Notes: generated by a model from the letters alone, not told the origin. Shown: positions 13,854 to 21,094, counted from the first letter of the stretch. The stretch: 25,080 bases of DNA from DASTBU01 sp035711845 (GCA_035711845.1 DASTBU010000072.1:1-25080); one strand, 5' to 3'. Translations and numbers: made by a program.

Positions 13854-16324
13854 CGTCGGCTCACGCGGAGCGCGGCAGCGAGGATGACATCCACGCCGAG
13901 AACGCACCCGGATGTCGGACGAAGTGGCTGCGAGCGGTGCAGTGATGCAGAGTCAGCGGCCGGTCGACCCCCTCCGTGGGGCGCCCGTCGCTCGAACAGG
14001 CCTGGCTGCACGAGCCGCCGCGCGGCTGCGGCTCCCATGCGCTCCATCAGCATGCGTCTGTTGCGGATCGATTCTTCGACCCGGCCGTGGACCGGAGAGG
14101 CTTTTTCGAGCGCATCGCCGACAGCCCGGGCGATTGCGCGGAAAACCGCTGGATGGGCTGGCGACAGGAAGGGCTGCACCAGTCGGCGGAGCCGACGACG
14201 CACCACCCGCGCCGGGTCGCCTTTCACGAAGGCGAGCGAGAGCGCGAGCACTTCCGTGTGGACCCGGAGACCCGCCGGTGACATGAGCGCGATCAGATAA
14301 ATGAGGATCAGTTCGGGATCGCTTCCCGGGCGCCTGCGCACGATGGACGACACCATGGGCCGTGTGATACGCGCGGGCTCCGGGACTGTTCGGGCCCGGA
14401 GGTGCGCGCGACGAGCCGAGAGGCGTCCGACTTCCTCTTCGGCTTCCTCGCGAAGCTGGATGGTTGCTGTTGCCGCGGTATGGCCGCCAACCGGCGTGGT
14501 GGCTTCGGCGGGTGGGTGGACCGCGCCGCCGATGACGATCTCAGCCACCCTGGATTCCGTGAGGCTGGCGGCGAGCGCGGACGGTCCGTGCCCCATGGCC
14601 TCGGCGTGCCAAGCCCGCCGCATCAGCGGACCTACCACGATGCGCTCAGCCGTCGTCGCGGCGACGAGGCCAAGTTCGTGCGCACGACGGCTCTGTCCGA
14701 GGCGATCGACTCTGCCGGCCCGCTGTTCGAGTCGCGACGCGCTCCAGGGCAGCTCGTAGTGGACGACCAGCCGGCACTGCGCCTGGAGGTTGAGCCCTTC
14801 GGCCGCGGCGTCGGTCGAGAGGAGCACGGCCGCCCCTTCGTTGAACAGCTGGTGCACGCGGCTGCGCTCCGCGGGGGGCATGCCGCCGTGCAGCAGCAAC
14901 ACCGGCCTGTCCTTCGCCAGGCCAGCGGCCAGGCGCCGCAACGTATCGCGATACTCCGTGAAGACGATGGCTGGTTCGTGAATTCGATTCAGGAACCGGC
15001 GTACGAACCGCGCCTTCGACTCGTTCTGACTGGCGCGCTGCGCGGCCTCCGCGATGGCCGCCAGCCATCGCTGCTCGCGCGAGGCACGCGCCAGCCCTGG
15101 CGCGCCGAGCACCGCTACCCTTTCGACGTCGTCGTCGAGCGGGTCCTCATCGCCGATCGGGAGCCGCAGCTGATCGTGCGCTGGTTCCGTCCGCCCGGCC
15201 AGCAGGGCCATCCGTCGCCGTACAGAGAGGGCGAGCGACGCCGCGCTCGAGAGCGCCCGCTTTCGAAGCACGATTGCCGCGAGCCGCGCCAGGTCGTCGC
15301 CTCGCGTGGCTGACTCGTGCCACACGGCCGCTGTGTACCGCTCGAGCAATTCGTGCATCCGTACTTCCGCATCGGTGGGACGCACCGCCAGGAGCCGGCT
15401 GCGGCGTGTGCTCGTGCCGCCCGCATCGCGCCGCGAGCGCACGAACAGCAGGATTGGCGGCTCGGCCGGGTCGATCCTGCCGAGCGCGCAGAGCGCCGCG
15501 AACTCGGCGGGGTCGCCTGCGTGCGGCGTCGCCGTGAGCAGCACTACGCGGGTCGCGCGCGAGGCAATCGCGTGTGCGGCGGCACGTCGGTCGGTCCGCG
15601 ACGACGACGCGTGGGCTTCGTCGACGACGAGGAGGTCCCACATCACGTCTTCGAGAGGCCGGAGGACCTCGGGCCGCTTCACGAAGTCCTGGGACGCGAG
15701 GTACACGCCGGGCAGACACCAGGGATTGACGTCGGACGGCCGGTCGCTGGCGACCGAGCGGAGCCATGTCGAGTCGGAGGGGATGGTAGGAAGGCTGAAG
15801 AGCCGGCGGAGTTCGTGCGCCCATTGCTCGCGGAGCCCTGCCGGAACGAGGACGAGCGCGCGAAGCGCGGGCTGCTGCGACAGCAGTTCCGAAATCAGGA
15901 TGCCGGCCTGGATCGTCTTGCCGAGCCCCACGGCGTCCGCAATCAGAACGCGCGTGGCGCCATGCCTCAACACGGCCAGCGCCGGCTCGAGCTGGTACGG
16001 GAGCAAACGGATACCGGTTGATGCAACAGCCTCCAGACCGCCTGCAGGGCGCCTGAGAGCCGAGAGGCGTTCCACGTACCGGATCCATTCCGGCACGCCC
16101 ACAACACGCACCGCGTCGCGGACCGGCAACGATATGAACCTGTCGAACGGGGAGAGCAGGGTTCGCGGGCGATGAGGTTCGCCGTCGGGGTCGAGATACA
16201 GGGCGACACAGTTGGCGCCGCGCTGGTGATCCAGGAGGGTCCAGGACATGCCGCGGGTGGCGAGGCGCTGTCCGCGCTCCCAGCTCGGGGACTGGCGCTC
16301 GACGTTCACCACCGGCGTGCCCAT
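13850..16324 (-). CDS. SNF2-like DEAH-box helicase (DrmD-like)
   Basis: This 824-residue superfamily 2 ATPase has every core motif: Q-like LLPYQLEP (107-114), Walker A AVGLGKT (131-137, K136), DEAH (235-238), TATP (264-267), STDAAAEGLNLQ (503-514) and QRAGRVDRLGQ (534-544). The N-terminal segment (WERGQRLATRG through RTLLSPFDRF) is a small domain typical of this subgroup. The C-terminal 230 residues have no domain I recognise. I use the ATG at 16324; the frame is open to 16603, but that stretch overlaps another gene. The Shine-Dalgarno is weak. DrmD of class 1 DISARM has this size and is paired with an adenine methylase, as here. No drmA, drmB or drmC is present within the window. Confidence 0.88.
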   Translation of the reverse strand: MGTPVVNVERQSPSWERGQRLATRGMSWTLLDHQRGANCVALYLDPDGEPHRPRTLLSPFDRFISLPVRDAVRVVGVPEWIRYVERLSALRRPAGGLEAVASTGIRLLPYQLEPALAVLRHGATRVLIADAVGLGKTIQAGILISELLSQQPALRALVLVPAGLREQWAHELRRLFSLPTIPSDSTWLRSVASDRPSDVNPWCLPGVYLASQDFVKRPEVLRPLEDVMWDLLVVDEAHASSSRTDRRAAAHAIASRATRVVLLTATPHAGDPAEFAALCALGRIDPAEPPILLFVRSRRDAGGTSTRRSRLLAVRPTDAEVRMHELLERYTAAVWHESATRGDDLARLAAIVLRKRALSSAASLALSVRRRMALLAGRTEPAHDQLRLPIGDEDPLDDDVERVAVLGAPGLARASREQRWLAAIAEAAQRASQNESKARFVRRFLNRIHEPAIVFTEYRDTLRRLAAGLAKDRPVLLLHGGMPPAERSRVHQLFNEGAAVLLSTDAAAEGLNLQAQCRLVVHYELPWSASRLEQRAGRVDRLGQSRRAHELGLVAATTAERIVVGPLMRRAWHAEAMGHGPSALAASLTESRVAEIVIGGAVHPPAEATTPVGGHTAATATIQLREEAEEEVGRLSARRAHLRARTVPEPARITRPMVSSIVRRRPGSDPELILIYLIALMSPAGLRVHTEVLALSLAFVKGDPARVVRRRLRRLVQPFLSPAHPAVFRAIARAVGDALEKASPVHGRVEESIRNRRMLMERMGAAAARRLVQPGLFERRAPHGGGRPAADSASLHRSQPLRPTSGCVLGVDVILAAALRVSRR

Positions 16325-16400
16325 GCGGGACGGGTGCAGGCAACATCGATGCCCTGGCGGTGATCGACATTGATCGAAGAGAATCCGCGCTCGGCGCAGG

Positions 16401-16419
16401 GGCAGTGGCAAGAACTGCC
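16401..16419. promoter_or_regulatory. Inverted repeat in the 140-bp gap upstream of the helicase
   Basis: GGCAGT and ACTGCC form 6-bp arms around a 7-nt centre between the charged-helix gene and the helicase gene. No T-run follows on the minus strand, so it is a poor intrinsic terminator. It could attenuate read-through or be an operator. The remaining gap (16325-16464) contains a TGATCGA direct repeat and no clear promoter. Confidence 0.3.
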
Positions 16420-16464
16420 AGCCGACCCGCCGGGAGAGGTTGCGAAATCTGATCGGATAACGGA

Positions 16465-18804
16465 CTAACGGTCGGCGGCGCGGGCGGCCCCCGTACCTGA
16501 CTGGCGCAGCCTGCGACGGGAGACAATCAGCGGCTTCTTCCCCTCGATCCTGGCGGCCGGCGGCTGGTCGAGTGCGCGCACCCGCACCCGGCGGATGCGG
16601 CATCCGCGCGGATAGCTGATGACCGCCACCTGCGGCGGCACGCTCAGGCCGGAGAAGAAACGCGAGAGCTCGTCCTGCGGGGCCAACTCCTGATCGGCCG
16701 GCTGCGCCCGGCGGTCGACGCGCGCCCAGTCCGACAGCGGCATCAGGCGCAGGATGCCGGTCGGCTCGTCGTGCTCGGCGCGGAACTCCGCAAACGGGTC
16801 GTCGGAGGCTGCGGCGATCGCGTGCCGCTGGCGACGCTCCTCCTGCTGCCGCGCCTTCTCTTCTTCGCGACGGCGGGCTTCCTCTGCCTCCTGCTGCCGC
16901 CGGTCCTCGGCCTGGCGGCGGCGTTCCGCCTGCTTTCGGGCTCGCTCCTGCTGAACCGCTTCTTCGTCGGTCCGCTGCCGTGCAGTCCGCTCTTCTTCCT
17001 CGCGGCGCTGCCGCGCTTCTTCTTCGCGCTGGCGTGCGACCGCCTCGAGCTGCCTGGCCTCCTGGCGCTGGCGCTGTTCCTCTTCCTCGCGGCGCCGGAG
17101 TTCTTCCTCTGCGCGTTTGCGGGCGGCGGCCTCGAGCCCGAGCTGCTTGCGCTCGGCTTCCTCGCGCTCGCGCGCGGCCTTCTCCTCCTGACGCCGTCGC
17201 TCCTCTTCCTCGCGCTTCTTTCGCGCCGCAGCTTCCGCCTCGAGGCGGCGGCGTTCCTCGTCCTCCCGGCGGCGGCGCTCTTCTTCCTCGCGCTTTTTCC
17301 GCGCAGCGGCGTCGGCCTCGATCCGTCTCCGCTCTTCCTCTTCACGCCGTCTGCGCTCCTCTTCCTCGCGCTTCTTGCGTGCAGCCGCTTCGACTTCGAT
17401 CCGCTTCCGCTCTTCGAGCTCGCGCCGCTTGCGCTCCTCTTCCTCGCGCTTCTTTCTCGCCGCGAGCTCCGCTTCGAGCCGTTTGCGTTCCAGTTCCCGC
17501 TGCCGGCGTTCTTCTTCTTCGCGCTTCCGGCGGGCGGTCGCTTCGGCCTCGAGGCGCTTGCGCTCTTCCTGCTCGCGGCGCCGGCGTTCTTCTTCCTCGC
17601 GCTTCTTGCGGGCGGCGGCTTCGGCCTCGAGGCGCTTGCGCTCCTCCTGCTCGCGGCGCCGGCGTTCTTCTTCTTCGCGCTTCCGGCGGGCGGCCGCTTC
17701 GGCCTCGAGCCGCTTCCGCCCTTCTTCCTCGCGACGCCGCCGCTCGGCGTCCTCTCGCTCCTTGCGCAGTGCGGCCTCCGCCTCCAGGCGGAGCCGTTCC
17801 TCTTCCTCGCGCCGCTGGCGTTCCTCCAGCTCGCGCTGACGCTGGGCGGCGGCTTCTGCCTCCAGACGTCGTCGTTCTTCTTCAATCTGCCGTCGCTCTT
17901 CGTCGATCTGTCGCCGGCGCTCTTCGAGCTGCCGCCGTTCCTCCTCGGCCTCTCGCTCGCGCGCTTCCCCTTCGGCCCGTCGCCGTTCGTCGGCTTCGGC
18001 GGCCAGCCGCGCCAGTTCCGCCTCTCGCGAGCGTGTTGCCTGCTCCTCCTGATCCTCGGCGAGCACCGCGAGAGGAACCTTCGTAACGAGCGACAGCGGT
18101 GTCGGCGCGTCGTCATCGTCGGCCGGCGGTGCCGCTGCTGCCTGTGCGGCATCGAAACCGGAGGGTGCGGGCGCAGCCTCCGGGGTCGGAGGCGGAGCGG
18201 GCGGGGCGGTGCGGTCGACCGGGCGCCACTCGAAGGGCGAGGACCAGGCCGACGCTGTCGAGGCCTGCGGCTGAGCGTCGGCGTCACCAGCACCACCGGC
18301 CGCCGCGTGGTCCGCCGGTTCCGCCGGGGCGGCCGCCTGTCGCACCTTGACCTCGCGCCGGACGTCGCCTCTCTTGGCCGCGGCCGCCGCTTCCGATCGC
18401 CGCTCCGACGCGCGATCGAGGTATGTCTTGATTTCCTGACCGAACAGGTGCGGTTCGCATCCACCCATCACGGGTTCGGCTTCTTTCTTCCGAAGGAAAC
18501 CGAACAACCCGCCGCCGCTCCGCTGCTCGTTGTCCTCGGCGCTGGAGGCGAGCTGCGGGATCGTGTAGGTCTGGAGGTGCGCGGCGCCGTCGAGCGTCCG
18601 GAGGTAGTTCTGCAGCTCTTCTTCATCGCGGGGTGAGAGGAGCGCGGTAACGAGGATGATGTCCGGAACCCGGCTGGCGATGGCGGCGATGGCCGCATCG
18701 CGCGAATCCACGAGCACGAGCTCGGCCCGCACGTGTTCGCGCACGACTCGCTTGAGGATCGTCGCCTGGCGGTGCTCAGGCTCGATCGCGAGAACGAGAG
18801 ACAC
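16465..18804 (-). CDS. Receiver-like protein with very long charged (ER/K) helix
   Basis: I do not recognise this 779-residue protein as a named family. Residues 1-90 look like a degenerate CheY-type receiver: VLAIEPE replaces the usual acidic pocket, and the phospho-acceptor position reads ILVTALL with no Asp. A Pro/Ala-rich linker (about 150-250) follows. Residues about 251-660 are almost entirely Glu, Arg, Lys, Gln and Ala, predicted as one continuous helix. A globular tail of about 115 residues ends the protein. The start is GTG at 18804 with GAGG 6 nt upstream, directly after the TAA of the small membrane protein, so the two are cotranscribed. Its position opposite the Tad pilus genes under a shared sigma-54-type control region suggests a role in pilus regulation or localisation. 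That is inference. Confidence 0.8.
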   Translation of the reverse strand: MSLVLAIEPEHRQATILKRVVREHVRAELVLVDSRDAAIAAIASRVPDIILVTALLSPRDEEELQNYLRTLDGAAHLQTYTIPQLASSAEDNEQRSGGGLFGFLRKKEAEPVMGGCEPHLFGQEIKTYLDRASERRSEAAAAAKRGDVRREVKVRQAAAPAEPADHAAAGGAGDADAQPQASTASAWSSPFEWRPVDRTAPPAPPPTPEAAPAPSGFDAAQAAAAPPADDDDAPTPLSLVTKVPLAVLAEDQEEQATRSREAELARLAAEADERRRAEGEAREREAEEERRQLEERRRQIDEERRQIEEERRRLEAEAAAQRQRELEERQRREEEERLRLEAEAALRKEREDAERRRREEEGRKRLEAEAAARRKREEEERRRREQEERKRLEAEAAARKKREEEERRRREQEERKRLEAEATARRKREEEERRQRELERKRLEAELAARKKREEEERKRRELEERKRIEVEAAARKKREEEERRRREEEERRRIEADAAARKKREEEERRRREDEERRRLEAEAAARKKREEEERRRQEEKAAREREEAERKQLGLEAAARKRAEEELRRREEEEQRQRQEARQLEAVARQREEEARQRREEEERTARQRTDEEAVQQERARKQAERRRQAEDRRQQEAEEARRREEEKARQQEERRQRHAIAAASDDPFAEFRAEHDEPTGILRLMPLSDWARVDRRAQPADQELAPQDELSRFFSGLSVPPQVAVISYPRGCRIRRVRVRALDQPPAARIEGKKPLIVSRRRLRQSGTGAARAADR
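17167..17868 (-). repeat. In-frame 78-bp tandem repeat encoding a 26-residue helix unit
   Basis: The unit has the form (R/K)xR(L/I)EAEAAARKKREEEERRRREEEE. The Leu/Ile that marks each unit falls at residues 314, 340, 366, 392, 418, 443, 469, 495 and 521, spacings of 26, 26, 26, 26, 25, 26, 26 and 26. This is nine phase marks with a single one-residue slip. The units are similar in protein and partly diverged in DNA. The regular i/i+4 pairing of Glu with Arg/Lys is the pattern of single alpha-helix (ER/K) domains, and 26 is not a multiple of the heptad. Confidence 0.9.
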
Positions 18805-19071
18805 TTACGTCCTCACCATGAAGACGAACAGGACGGCGCCGACGGTGGCAAAGATCAGCAGGGGCGCATTTTCGATGCTCTGGTAGCGCACTGCCGTCAC
18901 CAGGGCATGACCGAGGTCGCCGGCGCGGTCGCTCACGGTTGTGCCCGCATCGCCGCCCGAGAGCAGGGCGCTGAAACGGTCACGGACACGCGGATCGACG
19001 AACACGAGCCCTGCCAGCACGATCACGAAGACCGAGAGCGAGAGCATCGACTGGCGAAGTCCTGCTTTCAT
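18805..19071 (-). CDS. Small membrane protein, unknown
   Basis: This 88-residue protein has two hydrophobic helices, about residues 9-26 (LSVFVIVLAGLVFV) and 69-87 (LLIFATVGAVLFVFMV), separated by a polar loop of about 40 residues. The N terminus is short and basic. I do not recognise a family. The ATG at 19071 has AGGGG 5 nt upstream. Its TAA directly abuts the GTG of the receiver-like/helix protein, so the pair form an operon. The gene is first in the transcript from the minus-strand sigma-54-like promoter. It might anchor the helix protein to the inner membrane; this is a guess from pairing. Confidence 0.7.
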   Translation of the reverse strand: MKAGLRQSMLSLSVFVIVLAGLVFVDPRVRDRFSALLSGGDAGTTVSDRAGDLGHALVTAVRYQSIENAPLLIFATVGAVLFVFMVRT

Positions 19072-19184
19072 AGTTCCCCTGGACGAGCCGGAACGCGTTT
19101 CGTCATCTGCGAGGATCCCGCGCAAAACCGGCCTCGTACCTGCGTCGAAGGCGGCCGCCCTCCCGCGTAACCAGCCTTGGGTTC

Positions 19185-19199
19185 GCAAGTGGCATGCCG
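19185..19199 (-). promoter_or_regulatory. Sigma-54-type promoter for the small membrane protein operon
   Basis: On the minus strand the sequence is CGGCATGCCACTTGC. The invariant GG and GC are present with correct spacing and TTGC is intact; the -24 element has two mismatches to TGGCACG. Its -12 end lies 114 bp before the ATG at 19071. It is weaker than the opposite promoter. Confidence 0.45.
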
Positions 19200-19377
19200 C
19201 GCCGTGCGCAGCCCTGACGATCGAGGTTAACCGTTGGCGGCACAAAGACTAGACCGGGGTGGCGTGCGTGGCTGACGCCGGGCTCGCGCCAGGACCGCAT
19301 GGGCACTGTGATCAATTTCGCGATGCCGCTTACGAAAGTGGGGCCTCGCCGCGCGCGGGAAGCATGGCGCCACCAGA

Positions 19378-19396
19378 CCCGCCGAGCCTCGGCGGG
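19378..19396. promoter_or_regulatory. Palindrome, candidate enhancer-binding-protein site
   Basis: CCCGCCGAG and CTCGGCGGG are perfect 9-bp arms around a single C. The centre is about 108 bp upstream of the predicted pilin transcription start, the usual distance for a sigma-54 activator site. It lies between the two divergent promoters, so one activator could serve both. The role is inferred from position. Confidence 0.4.
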
Positions 19397-19468
19397 CCGC
19401 GAAGTGCCCTCGCAATCGAATGTGGCGCAAGGAGTTCTACCTCCGCCGGGACAATCCAAGCCCGTCCG

Positions 19469-19483
19469 TGGCACAGCCGTTGC
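19469..19483 (+). promoter_or_regulatory. Sigma-54 (-24/-12) promoter for the Flp pilin
   Basis: TGGCACAGCCGTTGC matches the consensus TGGCACG-N4-TTGC at 10 of 11 fixed positions, with exact GG to GC spacing. Transcription should start near 19495, giving a leader of about 98 nt before the ATG at 19593. Sigma-54 promoters need an ATP-dependent activator, none of which is encoded in this window. Confidence 0.75.
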
Positions 19484-19592
19484 GATTGGCCGGCCCCGGT
19501 GACGCGGCACGCGCCGCGCACAGTTCAACAACGCGGCGTTGCCGCACTTCGCACCGCACAGGGCGGTGCTCAACCTCGGGGGAGGAACTCTC

Positions 19593-19781
19593 ATGTCGAT
19601 GCTTCTGACCTACGTGAATTCGTTCGTTCGTGATGACGAGGGGCAGGACCTGCTCGAGTACGCGCTGCTCGTGGCGCTGATCGCGCTGATCGCCATCGGT
19701 GCGGTTGGCATGGCCGGCGGCGCGGTGAACACGATCTTCACGAACATCGCCGGGAAGCTGACGACGGCGGCGGCTTCGTAA
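19593..19781 (+). CDS. flp: Flp/Tad pilin, first copy
   Basis: This 62-residue prepilin is the structural subunit of a Flp-type tight-adherence pilus. It has a basic/polar leader ending in DDEG, then QDLLEYALLVALIALIAIGAV. Cleavage after that Gly leaves the Flp signature Glu-Tyr at mature positions 5-6, followed by one hydrophobic helix and a short polar tail. The ATG at 19593 has GGAGG about 9 nt upstream; an in-frame start at 19539 is less likely. It is first after the sigma-54 promoter and is followed 19 bp later by a strong terminator, so it is probably the major pilin. The second pilin downstream shares the cleavage region almost exactly. Confidence 0.93.
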   Translation: MSMLLTYVNSFVRDDEGQDLLEYALLVALIALIAIGAVGMAGGAVNTIFTNIAGKLTTAAAS

Positions 19782-19800
19782 CGCCGGCGCTCGCACAATT

Positions 19801-19833
19801 GGGGCCGGCGCTCTGGCGCCGGCCCCGTCTTTT
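19801..19833 (+). terminator. Intrinsic terminator after the first pilin
   Basis: GGGGCCGGCGC and GCGCCGGCCCC form a perfect 11-bp stem with a TCTG loop, followed by GTCTTTT. It lies 19 bp after the pilin stop. It would yield an abundant short pilin message, with read-through supplying the assembly genes. Confidence 0.9.
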
Positions 19834-19868
19834 CTCGAGTCGGGACGGAGAGCCCAGGAGCTTCAATC

Positions 19869-20066
19869 ATGCAATCGCCTGTTGCTGTTGCTGCATTCAG
19901 GAGAATCGTCGACCTCCGGTTGCGCCGGGACGATGAAGGTCAGGACCTTCTGGAATACGGCCTCCTCATAGGACTGATCGCGCTCTTTGCCATCGGTGCC
20001 GTGACGACGGTCGGTAACACGATCAACTCGGTGTTCTGGGAGGCCATCGCTGCCGCCAATTACTAG
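19869..20066 (+). CDS. flp: Flp/Tad pilin, second copy
   Basis: This 65-residue prepilin is a paralogue of the preceding gene. Its leader is longer and more basic (ending RRDDEG), and the mature protein begins QDLLEYGLLIGLIALFAIGAV with the same Glu5-Tyr6 pair. The short tail ends FWEAIAAANY and differs from the first copy. The ATG at 19869 has AGGAG 8 nt upstream. It lies beyond the terminator, so expression should be lower, fitting a minor pilin or an alternative subunit. The start of the prepilin peptidase frame may overlap its 3' end. Confidence 0.92.
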   Translation: MQSPVAVAAFRRIVDLRLRRDDEGQDLLEYGLLIGLIALFAIGAVTTVGNTINSVFWEAIAAANY

Positions 20067-20094
20067 TCCATCGTTCACGGCCCTGGCCGTTGGC

Positions 20095-20559
20095 GTGCTC
20101 GTTGCGACCGTAATCGACATACGAACGCGCCGGATACCCAACGGCCTCACCGCTTCGATGGCGGGCGTCGGGATTGGGCTCGCAGCAACAGGGTTGAGCG
20201 CGGTTTCGCTCGGCGGGGCAGCACTCGGATTCGTACTCGGCCTGGCGCTCATGCTGCCGGGCCACATGCTTGGCGCCACCGGCGCCGGAGACGTGAAGTT
20301 GATGGCCGCCATCGGCACCCTCGTCGGCCCGGGCATCGTCGTCAACGCGTTTCTCTTCACGGCGGTGGCGGGGGGAATGCTGGCAGTCGTGGTTGCACTG
20401 AGGCGCCGGAGGCTGTCGGCGACCCTGGCCGGAACGGCCAGGATGATCGCGGCGCCAACGGGCGCGCAACAAGAGATTCGATCGGCAACCGCATCCAGCC
20501 GGTTCGCATACGGTCCGGCGATTGCGGTCGGCAGTGTGCTGGCGGCGCTGGTGGGGTAA
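20095..20559 (+). CDS. tadV: Prepilin peptidase of the Tad system (TadV/CpaA)
   Basis: This inner-membrane aspartyl protease cleaves the leader from Flp prepilins. The two catalytic aspartates are visible: D8 in VIDIRTRRIPN and D66 in the GxGD motif GAGDVKL. About four hydrophobic segments are present, and at 154 residues it matches the short TadV type that lacks the methylase domain. The start is uncertain. GTG at 20095 begins inside the first helix and has no Shine-Dalgarno. The frame continues upstream with hydrophobic sequence (FTALAVGVLVAT), and a start such as ATT at 20059, overlapping the pilin stop, would restore a full first helix. A heptamer array follows the gene. Confidence 0.85.
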   Translation: MLVATVIDIRTRRIPNGLTASMAGVGIGLAATGLSAVSLGGAALGFVLGLALMLPGHMLGATGAGDVKLMAAIGTLVGPGIVVNAFLFTAVAGGMLAVVVALRRRRLSATLAGTARMIAAPTGAQQEIRSATASSRFAYGPAIAVGSVLAALVG

Positions 20560-20563
20560 GCGG

Positions 20564-20639
20564 TCGCACGTCGCACATGCACGTCGCACTTCGCACGTGG
20601 CGGATCGCACGTCGCACATAGCACATCGCACGTAGCACG
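20564..20639. repeat. Degenerate heptamer array (TCGCACG) between tadV and tadE
   Basis: About eleven units of TCGCACG and variants (TCGCACA, TAGCACA, TAGCACG, TCGCACT, one TGGCGGA, one 6-bp unit) run end to end. They fill nearly the whole gap, ending 14 bp before the tadE ATG and just before its AAGGGG ribosome-binding site. The period equals that of the array at 5-53, but the sequence is different. Confidence 0.9.
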
Positions 20640-20653
20640 TGAAGGGGACACCG

Positions 20654-21079
20654 ATGCATAAGCGACTCATCAAGAACCAACGCGGCGCCGCACTGCTGGA
20701 GACGGCGATTACGCTGCCGCTCATTCTTCTGGTGTCGGTGGCGATCTTCGAGTTCGGCCGCGCGTACCAAACCTGGCAGGTCCTGACCAACGCGGCCCGC
20801 GAGGGCGCGCGCGTCGCCATCATCAACGGCACGACGCCAGAGGCGATTAAGGACGCCGTGAAGACCTACGCAGAGGTTGGCGGCCTGACCGTGACCGACG
20901 ATCAGATCACCCTCGACCAGTTCAAGCCGTTGGGAGAGTGGACCGGATCCGAGATCACCGTCACGTATCCATTTGACTTCATGGTGCTGAACCCCGTGGC
21001 CAAGATGGTCGCGGACGATTCGAAACTCGGCGAGTCGCTGGCGATGACAGCGGTCGCTGTGATGCGGAACGAAGGCTAA
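20654..21079 (+). CDS. tadE: TadE-like pilus assembly protein
   Basis: This 141-residue protein is a TadE-type minor pseudopilin. Its N terminus has a short basic leader, then RG followed by AALLETAITLPLILLVSVAIFEF, a prepilin-like cleavage site with Glu at mature position 5 and a single membrane helix. YQTWQVLTNAAREGARVA is the family pattern after the helix, and a periplasmic domain of about 95 residues follows. The ATG at 20654 has AAGGGGA 6 nt upstream and is preferred to the GTG at 20639. It is in the Tad gene series, 15 bp upstream of cpaB. Confidence 0.88.
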   Translation: MHKRLIKNQRGAALLETAITLPLILLVSVAIFEFGRAYQTWQVLTNAAREGARVAIINGTTPEAIKDAVKTYAEVGGLTVTDDQITLDQFKPLGEWTGSEITVTYPFDFMVLNPVAKMVADDSKLGESLAMTAVAVMRNEG

Positions 21080-21094
21080 TTACCGAGGGACGAC

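Larger units (their letters stand above)
19072..19592. other. 520-bp divergent control region of the Tad pilus locus
   Basis: No credible gene lies in this stretch; frames here are short and lack family features. It holds two divergent sigma-54-type promoters (19185-19199 minus, 19469-19483 plus), a 19-bp palindrome between them (19378-19396) and a GGTTAACC palindrome (19225-19232). Both promoters give leaders of about 100 nt. Confidence 0.7.

Noticed and set aside
10524..16324. A complete DISARM or BREX system
   Set aside because: No drmA, drmB, drmC, pglZ, brxC or PLD-nuclease gene flanks the pair; both neighbours are unrelated and intact.
16325..16464. Intrinsic terminator upstream of the helicase
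   Set aside because: The 6-bp stem at 16401-16419 is not followed by a T-tract on the minus strand.
16771..18636. A 621-codon Leu/Phe-rich plus-strand frame resembling a membrane protein
   Set aside because: It is the mirror of the Glu/Arg repeat gene: GAG/CGC-rich codons read backwards give Leu/Ala/Arg. It has no ribosome-binding site or family motif.
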